Assembly (NCBI GenBank): GCA_951813615.1
Contig: OX638377.1
Location: 3,498,599 to 3,562,598, forward strand
Direction of reading: 5' to 3'
Origin: an uncultured Latescibacterota bacterium
GTDB lineage: Bacteria; Latescibacterota; UBA2968; UBA8231
DNA: 64,000 nt
In this document: in pieces, positions 26,598 through 34,679 of the stretch
Numbering within the stretch: position 1 is the first letter of the stretch
How the letters are laid out: each line of letters starts with the position of its first letter
Position numbers and translations under genes: made by a program
The notes under the pieces: generated by a model
What the model saw: the letters and a program-made list of their open reading frames with translations, nothing else
Told to the model about the DNA's origin: nothing
The model's database searches: none

Positions 26598-28895
26598 TCA
26601 AAACCTGAAGTCAAAGCCGAAGGTCGGCACAATGGGCAGCATCCTAACTACAATCGGTTGCTCGGTAGAATCGTTGGGGTCGTACTGGATGAACCATTCG
26701 TTACGGCGGTTGTAGGCATTGAAAATCTGGAGATAAAAATCGACATCCGCGCTAAACAGCCCGAAGGTGCGCCGCATCCCAACATCCAAGCGGTGGTACG
26801 GCAGCAGCCGAGCCGTGTTGCGCGATGCCGCCAGCAGCCGGTCAACGGGGCGGTCAGAGGCTGGGTCGCGCAGGGTGTAGCGGGCCGCGGCGGGCGTGTA
26901 GGCTTGGCCAGTGCCGTACACCAAATTGGCGGTCCAAGTCCAGCGGGCCAAGCGATAGGTGGCCGTCAACGACGCGTCGTGGCGGCGATCGTATTTGGGC
27001 GGAAAGGTGCGGCCGCCATCGATATCCGGGAACGTCCGCCGCGTCCAGCCAAGGGTGTAGCCCAGCCAGCCGCTGAGACGCCCGCGGCGCTTTTCGGCAA
27101 ATAGCTCCACGCCAGTAGCATAGCCGGTGCCGCCGGTTTTGAATATGTCCTCAGAGGTTTCCTGCTCGTCGTTTTCCCCCTGCTCCTCGTCAAGGACGAC
27201 GAGGTTGGCCAAGTCCGTATAGTAGTAGTAGGTCTCAACGCTGAACCGGTAGCTGTTAGCAGGCTCCCACTCCAAGCCCGCAACCGCCTGATAGGAGCGC
27301 CCAGGCTCTACGGTCTCGTCGAGCGGCAGCCACAAATCGCCGCCACTAAAGCCCTCGGACGACACGAGCTGTAAGTACTGTCGATAGCTGCCCCCGGCCA
27401 GCTTGACGCGCCAGCCTTCTTGCAGCACGCGACTCAGCGAAAAACGCGGGTTGAGCGACAGGTGTCCGCCCTCTCCGTAATAAGTTCCGCGCAGACCCAG
27501 CCGAGCCTCGGTCAGCGGCGTCACCTGCCAGTTGTCTTGGACATAAGCCGTCAAGAGATAGGGCTTTACTACTTGGTCGTTCTCGTATTGATCGAAGAGC
27601 ACGCCGTAATCAAAGCGGAATAACGTAAGGCCAACTCCGGTGCGGAGGGTGTGATTGGCCGCGGCGAAATAGTCGAGGTCTCCCTTGATGGAGACATCCC
27701 GTACGCGATTGCGCACCGCAATGGGTGTGCCAAACAAATTGAGAGTGATGTCGCTGTGGTATTTGGAGTACTGGGCAATCACGCGCCCAAAGAGCGCCGG
27801 CGAAAACACGTGCGTCCAGCGCCCGGTCAGGGCCTCGTTGCCCCAATTATTGCCAAAGCCAAGGGACAAGGTGTCGGTGTTGGTGCTGTCGCTGATGCCG
27901 AGGCTAATGTCGAGATGGTCGTTGCCCCGGTATGCGCTGAGCATGAGGTTGTCGTTGGGACTGAGCTGGGTATTGACCTTGGCGTTGACATCGTAAAACC
28001 AGTAGCCGAGGCCATCGAGTTCGTCGGTGGTCCGCCGCACCGCCCGCAGCACGGGATCGATGTACGTGCGCCGACCAGCCACCATCCACGAGCCTTGGCC
28101 GAGCGGCCCCTCGCTCATAAGCCGACTGGAGATCAGGCTCACGCCGCCGCTGGTGCTAAAGTTGCGGCGATTGCCATCGCGGTTTTGCACATCGAGGATG
28201 GCACTCAGGCTGCCGCCGTACTGGGCTGGATAGGCCCCCTTGTAGAAGGTGACGTCCTTGATGGCGTCCGGGTTGAAGGTGGAGAAGAAGCCAAAGGCGT
28301 GCGACGGATTGTAGAGCCGCATCTGGTCGAGCAGGATGCCGGTCTGGTCGGGGCCACCGCCGCGCACGTAGAGTCCACTGCTAAAATCCGATGCCGATTG
28401 CACACCCGGCAGCAGTTGCAAACTGCGCAGCAGGTCCGGCTCGGCCATGGCCGCCATCTGTTGGACATCCGTTACTTGCAGGGCGACCACGCTCGGCCGC
28501 TGGTTCACTTCGCTCGTCGCGGTCGCCTCGGCCTCCACCACGACCTCCCCCATCTCCAGTGCTTGCCGCTCCAGTTCGATATCCCAGCGCAGCGCTTGGC
28601 CAGCGGCCAACGCCAACGTGTCGCGCTGGGTTGTGTAGCCAATGTAGGACGCGGTAACGACCCAAGTCCCCGCCGGAATGTCCGGGATGGCGTAATAGCC
28701 TTCGGCGTTGCTCAGCGCCCCCAGCTCTCGGTTCTCAACGGCGATGGCGACCGCGGCATTGGGCAAGCGCTCGCCATCGCTGCCATCGCGGACAAAGCCG
28801 CTGAGAGTGCTAGTGAGTTGAGGCTGCGCCCAAGACGCATTCTGTAGGCTGGCCATTACAACCATCGCCACAATCGAGATTCTGATCTTACTCAT
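26598..28895 (-). CDS. TonB-dependent receptor with carboxypeptidase-regulatory-like N-domain
   Basis: 765 residues from the ATG at 28895; a TTG seven codons upstream is an alternative. A signal peptide (about 1-23, ASWAQ) precedes a CarboxypepD_reg-like domain (LSGFVRDGSDGERLPNAAV, about 33-120), then a plug domain (LLRSLQLLPGV, YVRGGGPDQTGILLDQM) and a 22-strand beta-barrel ending in the aromatic FGFDFRF. It would import a large substrate across the outer membrane using TonB energy. Neither a SusD partner nor TonB is in the window; the DUF4249 lipoprotein and FG-GAP protein follow in the same operon. Confidence 0.9.
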   Translation of the reverse strand: MSKIRISIVAMVVMASLQNASWAQPQLTSTLSGFVRDGSDGERLPNAAVAIAVENRELGALSNAEGYYAIPDIPAGTWVVTASYIGYTTQRDTLALAAGQALRWDIELERQALEMGEVVVEAEATATSEVNQRPSVVALQVTDVQQMAAMAEPDLLRSLQLLPGVQSASDFSSGLYVRGGGPDQTGILLDQMRLYNPSHAFGFFSTFNPDAIKDVTFYKGAYPAQYGGSLSAILDVQNRDGNRRNFSTSGGVSLISSRLMSEGPLGQGSWMVAGRRTYIDPVLRAVRRTTDELDGLGYWFYDVNAKVNTQLSPNDNLMLSAYRGNDHLDISLGISDSTNTDTLSLGFGNNWGNEALTGRWTHVFSPALFGRVIAQYSKYHSDITLNLFGTPIAVRNRVRDVSIKGDLDYFAAANHTLRTGVGLTLFRFDYGVLFDQYENDQVVKPYLLTAYVQDNWQVTPLTEARLGLRGTYYGEGGHLSLNPRFSLSRVLQEGWRVKLAGGSYRQYLQLVSSEGFSGGDLWLPLDETVEPGRSYQAVAGLEWEPANSYRFSVETYYYYTDLANLVVLDEEQGENDEQETSEDIFKTGGTGYATGVELFAEKRRGRLSGWLGYTLGWTRRTFPDIDGGRTFPPKYDRRHDASLTATYRLARWTWTANLVYGTGQAYTPAAARYTLRDPASDRPVDRLLAASRNTARLLPYHRLDVGMRRTFGLFSADVDFYLQIFNAYNRRNEWFIQYDPNDSTEQPIVVRMLPIVPTFGFDFRF

Positions 28896-29008
28896 TATGG
28901 ATGCGCGTTTCCTCAAGGGGCCTAGGGGTTTTCCAGCGTCGCTTACTTTAACCCCGTCGCTAGGGAAAGGTGTTACTTAGAGGCTGTTGAGTTATGCGGT
29001 AGAATCGA

Positions 29009-31501
29009 CTAGCGGACCAAGGCCATCCGCCCTACCGCCGTAAAATCCACCCCGGCAATGAGTTGATACAGATAGACCCCACTGGCAGCTTGTCGCCCCT
29101 CGTCGTCGCGGCCGTTCCAAGCAGTGCGATAGTTGCCGGCCGTCAGCAACTCCCCACTGTGCAAGGCGCGGACGCGGCGGCCGAGCACATCGTACACCAC
29201 GAGATGCACGGGCGCAGTCCTTGACATGTCGAAGGCGATGATCGTGTTGGCATTGAATGGATTGGGCCAGTTGCCGCGCAACTGAAACGCTTCGGGCACC
29301 CCTAGGGTCTGTTCGGCAATCGCCGTCGGGATATCATTCGGAGCACCGGGCGTGGGGGTATTTACAGTCTGAAAATCGCCCGTAATGTCGGGGATGCGCG
29401 CCCAGCTCGTTCCCTCATCGGCCTGCCCCTTTTCCCAGTCAATCTGAGCAACCAAGGTCCCGTCTGCCGTCCAGATGCCCAGCTCTTCGTCGCGGCCGAG
29501 GGCAAAGCCGGGCCATTCGTCTTTATCCAACTCGACCTGTAAAAACTCACCCGCCTCAATGACCATGCCATCCGGAAAAGGAGTGCGCTTATCCTCGTCC
29601 GTCAGATCGTCGGCCATTACAAAATCCGCGAGATTTATCGACTCATCCGAGGCATTATAGAGTTCAAACCAATCGAGGGGGTCACCTTGGGCGGCGACCT
29701 CGTTGATAACCAGTCCGATCGCTGCTCCAGCTTCTGCATCGTCGTCTGCTGCTGCCGTATCCTCTCCCCCACCAAAGCTGAATAAGGTGCCGTAGAGACG
29801 ACCCGAAATTTTTGCGCCCGATTCCGTGCTGGCCTCGTCGAATTCAATCCCTCCCTTGGCGATCAGGTTGAATTGATTCGGGGGGCTATCAGGCGACGGT
29901 AACGACAAGCGGTAGCCACTGACTGCATTCATGTCGATGGCCAAATTGGCACCGCTCGCCATCCAGTCAATCGGCAGCGAAACGGTGAGAACGTCGATGG
30001 CAAAGTCTTTGCCAAGGCTGATAATGGATACAGACGCCCTGTTTTTGTTCGTGCGTCCGTCGTCCTCTTCAAAGCCGGCTATGGCTCCCGAAAGCCCAAA
30101 GCCCTGCTCTTTTCCCCCTAACTGATAATTACTAAACGCGACCGTCCCTTCTCCCAGCGGATTCTCACTCTCACTCGATCCCCATGTCGTCTCAAAGCGC
30201 AGATCAAACGCGCCTCTTTCCGGCCAACAGATATTGGCCGAGGCCAGCGGCCAAGGCCAAGCAGCCGGCTCTGGGTCGAGATCAGCCAAAATCGCCGCCC
30301 GTCGCCCGCGGATGAACTCGCGCACTCGGTCTGCGTCGCTAGCGGCATCCGCGCGCCTTTTAACCAGCGCGTGTTGCTGGACGATCTCCGCCATTTCGTC
30401 GGCGAGGTCGAGCAGTTCTTCTTCGTTCCAGACCGTGTTGAGCAGTTGCTTGAGGCGAGCTACATAGGCGGCTCGCATCGCGTCGTCGCGGTATAAACGA
30501 TGGGCAATGGCCCCGTGCGCCGTTACTGAAGGCGGCGACACAAAATCGTCGAAGGGACCATCAATCGAGGTAAAAACTTGATCTGCACCCCAAGGCATGA
30601 ACACAAAAGGCGCATCCGGCTCGCGATAGACGTAGAAGTTATTGCGGTTGCCAGCATACCCATCCCAATGCCCGATGAGCACTTCCGTCGCCCAAAAGGT
30701 GAGGAAGCGGTCGATGTCGATGATGTCGGCAAGGGCTTCGAGGCCGGCCGGAGAGGGATCTTGTAGCGCGGCGACGACCGCGTCGATATCCGACCAGTCC
30801 GCTTCCGCCTCATTGGTTTTCTTTTGCAAAGTACCGCGCCACTTGGGACGAAAGTCGCTGACGGTCCCCTCGTAGAGGTTGCCGCTTGGATCGGAAAAAT
30901 TGCGCTCCAAAAAGGCGGTTTTCATGCTCTCGACATGGACGAACAAGCCCAAGTTTTCACCGTTTACCGCAACGGTGGCAAAGTTGCAGCGCGGCGCTGG
31001 CAGGCCGGCGGACGCAAAGATGTGGTAGGCCATGCAGGTATTGATCAGCGACGGATCTTGCTGCGCATTGTTCAGGGTCAGGCGCTTCATCGCGCCGCCG
31101 AGGAGCTGACCGTCGATGAACTTGTCGAAGCGGACCTTGAGCGAGGGTTTCACCTTACTCAGCGATCCGATAAACCCTTTCTTGCGGACGCCGACTTGGG
31201 TGTGAGCTTCGCCGTCCACAGTTACAGTCGCCTCAAACCAAGTGAAGATGTCATCTGCGGGGCTGTCGAGGCAGTCGGCACCGACGAGTATATCCGCAAG
31301 GGTCCGCGTCTGGCCGCGCAGGCGATCCCAATCCTCGGGTGCTATCTCAATGCTCACGTCGAGCACGCGGTCGAGGGCAAAGTAGGGGTCGCTGGGATGG
31401 GACGCGTCCGCAGCCAACTGGCCGAAGGCTGGGTGGACAGCCAAGAACAATGCCGCGATCGCTATATGCGCGGTCCTGACTAAGCGCTGGTAATTTTTCA
31501 C
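29009..31501 (-). CDS. Secreted CotH-kinase family protein with lamin-tail and FlgD-like domains
   Basis: 830 residues from a GTG at 31501, with AGAGGA six bases upstream; this start places a signal peptide at 1-27 (VHPAFGQ). A CotH domain spans about 50-450 (VGVRKKGFIGSL, LFVHVESMKTAFLERNF, HWDGYAGNRNNFYVY with the catalytic-type Asp, MPWGADQVF). A region without clear homology follows, then a lamin tail domain near 620-740 (INEVAAQGDPLDWFELYNAS) and a C-terminal FlgD-like Ig domain (WPNPFNANTII, GVYLYQLIAG). CotH proteins phosphorylate secreted proteins; this one acts outside the cell. It stands alone on the minus strand. Confidence 0.86.
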   Translation of the reverse strand: MKNYQRLVRTAHIAIAALFLAVHPAFGQLAADASHPSDPYFALDRVLDVSIEIAPEDWDRLRGQTRTLADILVGADCLDSPADDIFTWFEATVTVDGEAHTQVGVRKKGFIGSLSKVKPSLKVRFDKFIDGQLLGGAMKRLTLNNAQQDPSLINTCMAYHIFASAGLPAPRCNFATVAVNGENLGLFVHVESMKTAFLERNFSDPSGNLYEGTVSDFRPKWRGTLQKKTNEAEADWSDIDAVVAALQDPSPAGLEALADIIDIDRFLTFWATEVLIGHWDGYAGNRNNFYVYREPDAPFVFMPWGADQVFTSIDGPFDDFVSPPSVTAHGAIAHRLYRDDAMRAAYVARLKQLLNTVWNEEELLDLADEMAEIVQQHALVKRRADAASDADRVREFIRGRRAAILADLDPEPAAWPWPLASANICWPERGAFDLRFETTWGSSESENPLGEGTVAFSNYQLGGKEQGFGLSGAIAGFEEDDGRTNKNRASVSIISLGKDFAIDVLTVSLPIDWMASGANLAIDMNAVSGYRLSLPSPDSPPNQFNLIAKGGIEFDEASTESGAKISGRLYGTLFSFGGGEDTAAADDDAEAGAAIGLVINEVAAQGDPLDWFELYNASDESINLADFVMADDLTDEDKRTPFPDGMVIEAGEFLQVELDKDEWPGFALGRDEELGIWTADGTLVAQIDWEKGQADEGTSWARIPDITGDFQTVNTPTPGAPNDIPTAIAEQTLGVPEAFQLRGNWPNPFNANTIIAFDMSRTAPVHLVVYDVLGRRVRALHSGELLTAGNYRTAWNGRDDEGRQAASGVYLYQLIAGVDFTAVGRMALVR

Positions 31502-31669
31502 TGCATCCTCTTCTTCTGTTTGAGATGAAAGTATTCTAAAAATCGTGCAACCATCATTTCCTGCTTTAATAGATTGTGCCACCTGTGCAGGATGAGTGCC
31601 AGAGCACGTTATCGTGGCCGACAACGCCTTGTAGCCATGAAATGAGCGAGCCGAACGAAAGCCGAAGGA

Positions 31670-31724
31670 GGCTATTTACCTTATAAATTGATGATGCGAT
31701 CATCAATTTATAAGGTAAATAGCC
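31670..31724. repeat. Perfect 26-bp inverted repeat with 3-nt loop
   Basis: Arms at 31670-31695 and 31699-31724 are exact reverse complements (the left begins GGCTATTTACCTTATAAATT) with GCG between them. The A/T-rich core contrasts with the GC-rich surroundings. It lies about 170 bases upstream of the CotH gene and about 80 bases from a gene stub, so it could be a strong transcript-ending hairpin or the remnant of a mobile element. Confidence 0.85.
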
Positions 31725-31805
31725 CTGGAATTATAGTCGCCCCCGTAGAAGAGGTTTTCCAACTCCGCGACGAAGTGCTCGTCATCCCTTACGATCTGCT
31801 GTAGA

Positions 31806-31899
31806 TCAGCCGTGCAGAATCGGATGCCCGTTGCCGGGGAAGAACGCTACATCCACGAGGAAGGAGAGGCCGACGATTAGTCCGATGCAGAAGGGTGCG
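31806..31899 (-). pseudogene. 3' stub of a third DUF6785 gene
   Basis: Read on the minus strand this gives AAPFCIGLIVGLSFLVDVAF and then FPGNGHPILHG before the TGA at 31806-31808, the same ending as the two intact DUF6785 genes at 32705 and 34680. A few codons within the stub are missing relative to them, and everything upstream is gone, replaced by the HEPN/MNT gene pair. Between it and the palindrome (31725-31805) no gene is recognised. Confidence 0.8.
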
Positions 31900-32341
31900 G
31901 CGGATCAGTAGCGGTCGATTGGTCGAAAAGCGTTGGCTCCAACTTCATCAGGTAGGCGCGGCAATCCCGGCGAATGGCTTGGGCAATATCCAGTGAACGC
32001 CGACCTTGAGGCTCATTCGCAACTTCAACCGTCTCAACTGGGTAGCGGCTGGCAACAGCAAACGTCGTCAGCCAGCGCAACGCCTCCCGTTGCTCTTGGA
32101 TTTGGGGAATCCACTGGCCAACCATGCCCAGCAGATGTTCTAGATCATGGGTGCGAGGGACCGGCTGGGCATAGAACACCAGAATGGCTTTGAGGTACTT
32201 TTCAGCCGCCTGTTGACTGTGGAAACAGATCGTATCCCAAGGGATTTCTTGGGCCGCCAGATTATTCCTGACGTTTAGCAGGTCATTTTCAGCCCGGCTG
32301 GTCCACTGCCGCACTAGGATTTTTTGCGGGGTTTCGCTCAT
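31877..32341 (-). CDS. HEPN-domain protein (HepT-like toxin)
   Basis: 154 residues from the ATG at 32341. The HEPN signature is visible: SRAENDLLNVRNN, then CFHSQQAAEKYLKAILV, THDLEHLL and SRYPVE. With the upstream nucleotidyltransferase this is the HEPN/MNT toxin-antitoxin arrangement, in which HEPN proteins act as RNases (often through an R-x4-6-H motif, not clear here) and are silenced by the partner. The start overlaps the end of the MNT gene by 53 bases. The last ~10 residues (DPPHPSASD) are read through the DUF6785 stub in another frame, so the natural C-terminus has probably been replaced. Confidence 0.82.
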   Translation of the reverse strand: MSETPQKILVRQWTSRAENDLLNVRNNLAAQEIPWDTICFHSQQAAEKYLKAILVFYAQPVPRTHDLEHLLGMVGQWIPQIQEQREALRWLTTFAVASRYPVETVEVANEPQGRRSLDIAQAIRRDCRAYLMKLEPTLFDQSTATDPPHPSASD

Positions 32342-32663
32342 ATAAAGAGGTGCCCTCGGCCAATACTTGGGACGCGAATGAAGACGGAGCTTCTTTCCAA
32401 TAGTCCAGTTCGGCGGGGGTGTACACGACAATATCCAAGGGGCAATCAATGCCTTCGAGTAGGCGGCGCACTTCAACGGCGCGCTCCAACGGAGGCAAAT
32501 CCGTCTGCCAGACTATGAGTAAATCCAAATCGCTGTCCCATTGGCTATGACCCGTAGCATGGGAGCCGAATAGAACGATCCGCTCGAAGGGGTGTGCGCG
32601 GACGAGGGTCTCTACAACGAGTTCGAGCGTTTGGTTGGTCTTTTTGGTTGCCTCTGTGGTCAT
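32289..32663 (-). CDS. MNT-type minimal nucleotidyltransferase (MntA-like antitoxin)
   Basis: 124 residues. The nucleotidyltransferase motif is LFGSHATGHSQWDSDLDLLI: Gly33-Ser34 and the Asp45/Asp47 pair for metal binding. In HEPN/MNT systems the MNT protein AMPylates or otherwise blocks the HEPN toxin encoded next to it; here the HEPN gene follows with an overlap. Cytoplasmic. The pair sits between a DUF6785 stub and two intact DUF6785 genes, which suggests it arrived by insertion. Confidence 0.87.
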   Translation of the reverse strand: MTTEATKKTNQTLELVVETLVRAHPFERIVLFGSHATGHSQWDSDLDLLIVWQTDLPPLERAVEVRRLLEGIDCPLDIVVYTPAELDYWKEAPSSFASQVLAEGTSLYERNPAKNPSAAVDQPG

Positions 32664-32704
32664 AGTGTAGAATCTAAATAATCAACCCATTAAATCCAAA
32701 ATCC

Positions 32705-34672
32705 TCAGCCGTGCAGGATGGGATGGCCGTTGCCGGGGAAGAACGCCACATCGACGAGGAAAGAGAGACCGACGCCGAGAAAGTACCCCGCAATCAGGCC
32801 AATGAAAAAAGGCGCGGCTTTGCGGTATAGCTCAATGCCGCCAAAGCGCATGATCAGACTCTTGGCTACCCACGCCACGAAGATCGCCGGGGCTTGGTTA
32901 CGCACCATCCAGATCGCAGAGATCGCCAAACCCACAGGGTGCAGGGGCCACCACGGGAAGCGGTACTGCATAAACGTCAAAACTGACATCGCCGCCGCGC
33001 CGATGCCGAAGAAACCTAACTTTTGTGCGTGGAAATCGGCCGGGGCCTTGATCTTGGCCATCACGTCGCCAAAGGCCATCACGCCGGCACCCGAGGAGAC
33101 GCGGAAGATCCAAGAGTTGAAGTTGGAAGCCCCCTGCTCGTAGGCCATGGAGATGAGATTAGTCAGCGAAACCGCAAAGGAAAGCACCACGGCCAAGGCA
33201 ATGGCCAAGACAAAGCCGCGGCGGGCAATGCGCAGACTGCTTTGCAACTTGGCGGCGTGCGCGGCCGAAGGCATGAAGATGGACTGCACATCGCCGAAAA
33301 ACGAATAGGTCAACCCCAAGGCCGCCAACCCCGTCGGCGAAATGGCGCTAGTGCCCAGCGTCATCATCGTCATCGCCTGACTGACGACAGGCGTGGTCAA
33401 ATAAAACACGCCCGTCTGGACCACTAGGCGCGTAATGCCCAAATAGGCGATAAGGACTCCAGCCAAAAAGAGCATCGCCACCGACCATTCCATGCCGGCC
33501 TTATGCAGCCAAATTAGCATGTAGAAAACACCCAATAAGAGGCCCAACACCGCGGCGCGATAAGACATCAACTCGCGGCGGTCATCAATCGGGTAGGCTG
33601 GATTCCACGCCTTGCGGACCACATCCTTGAGGTGGTCGCGCGCCATCCACAGCCCCCACAGCACCAGCACCACAAACGCCCCCCAACACTGCCACGATGT
33701 CGAAGGCAATCCCCATACGAACTTATCCGCCTCGGTGACGCCGAGGCCAAAGCGGTTGAACAATCCCTCCTCAATCAGCGTTAATAAAAAGAAAAACCAA
33801 ATGCTGAAGGTCACATTGAGGTTAGCAAAGTACATGAAACCAATGACCGGAAAGTAGAAGCGGATGTTAATGGTCGGAAAGCCGTGCGCGATCTGGATGG
33901 GATGGCTCCACTCGATCTTGGGAAAGAAGTGGAAGAAAAAGCCGACGATGTTCCACAAGACAATGCACAGCGGAATGGCCGCACCCGCCCAGAAGACTTT
34001 GCTGTACATGACCGCTGGCAGTCGGCGGGAGCTATCGGCGTTGGCGACGAGGGTTTGGGGTACTTCCATCAGCGGGTAGGCCAAGCGCTCGCGCTCGACC
34101 CACTGCTTGCGCAGAATGACCACCACACAGAAGCAGACCAGGTACAAAGTCCAAATAAAACTCAGCCACCAGAACAGCGGCATGGCCCAAGCGGCGAGCA
34201 AGGTGCCCCAAGGGGTCGGCTCGCCGATGGGCAGGCCCTCAAAAAACCAAGTCATAGCCAAACCGTCGTTGGACGGCAGCAGCCACGTCGGCAGGTAGGG
34301 CAGCACATACGTGCCCCACTGATTCTCCGCCGACGCAAAGTAATACGGCGTCGTCGGTATGGCTAGGAAGTAGCCGATGAGGAAAACCGGGATGCCAGTG
34401 CAGACCAAGCCCATGACGACGACCGTGATCAGCTCGGCCGGCCGCAAGGCCCAGCTAAGGTTGAGGGTCTTCAGCAGGGCATTGGCGAAGATGAGGCAGA
34501 CAAAGAGAAACCCCACCCCAATCGGAAAAAACGACCATGTCATCTCGGACGAGCCAAACGTCCAGATCGAGTGCGGTGCCCCTAGGCTGATAAGCACGAC
34601 CACCGCGCAACCCACGAGCAAGGAGCGCACGGTGACGCCTATGCCCTCTTGCTGTGCGGGATGAGTGGACAA
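32705..34672 (-). CDS. DUF6785-type polytopic membrane protein, copy 1
   Basis: 655 residues from a TTG start with GAGG five bases upstream, inside the end of copy 2. About 12-14 hydrophobic segments are visible, for example near 12-34, 40-64, 77-101, 160-190, 225-250 and 270-300. Family-type segments include AYPLMEVPQ and the C-terminal FFPGNGHPILHG. The function of this family is unknown; the architecture is that of an integral inner-membrane transporter or permease. It lies 7 bases downstream of a close paralogue, and both follow a gamma-glutamyltransferase gene, so gamma-glutamyl or peptide substrate transport is a guess. Confidence 0.8.
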   Translation of the reverse strand: MSTHPAQQEGIGVTVRSLLVGCAVVVLISLGAPHSIWTFGSSEMTWSFFPIGVGFLFVCLIFANALLKTLNLSWALRPAELITVVVMGLVCTGIPVFLIGYFLAIPTTPYYFASAENQWGTYVLPYLPTWLLPSNDGLAMTWFFEGLPIGEPTPWGTLLAAWAMPLFWWLSFIWTLYLVCFCVVVILRKQWVERERLAYPLMEVPQTLVANADSSRRLPAVMYSKVFWAGAAIPLCIVLWNIVGFFFHFFPKIEWSHPIQIAHGFPTINIRFYFPVIGFMYFANLNVTFSIWFFFLLTLIEEGLFNRFGLGVTEADKFVWGLPSTSWQCWGAFVVLVLWGLWMARDHLKDVVRKAWNPAYPIDDRRELMSYRAAVLGLLLGVFYMLIWLHKAGMEWSVAMLFLAGVLIAYLGITRLVVQTGVFYLTTPVVSQAMTMMTLGTSAISPTGLAALGLTYSFFGDVQSIFMPSAAHAAKLQSSLRIARRGFVLAIALAVVLSFAVSLTNLISMAYEQGASNFNSWIFRVSSGAGVMAFGDVMAKIKAPADFHAQKLGFFGIGAAAMSVLTFMQYRFPWWPLHPVGLAISAIWMVRNQAPAIFVAWVAKSLIMRFGGIELYRKAAPFFIGLIAGYFLGVGLSFLVDVAFFPGNGHPILHG

Positions 34673-34679
34673 CGCGGCC

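Noticed and set aside
27651..28847. 398-codon plus-strand frame inside the TonB receptor gene
   Set aside because: Antisense shadow of a well-supported receptor; no motifs and no ribosome binding site.
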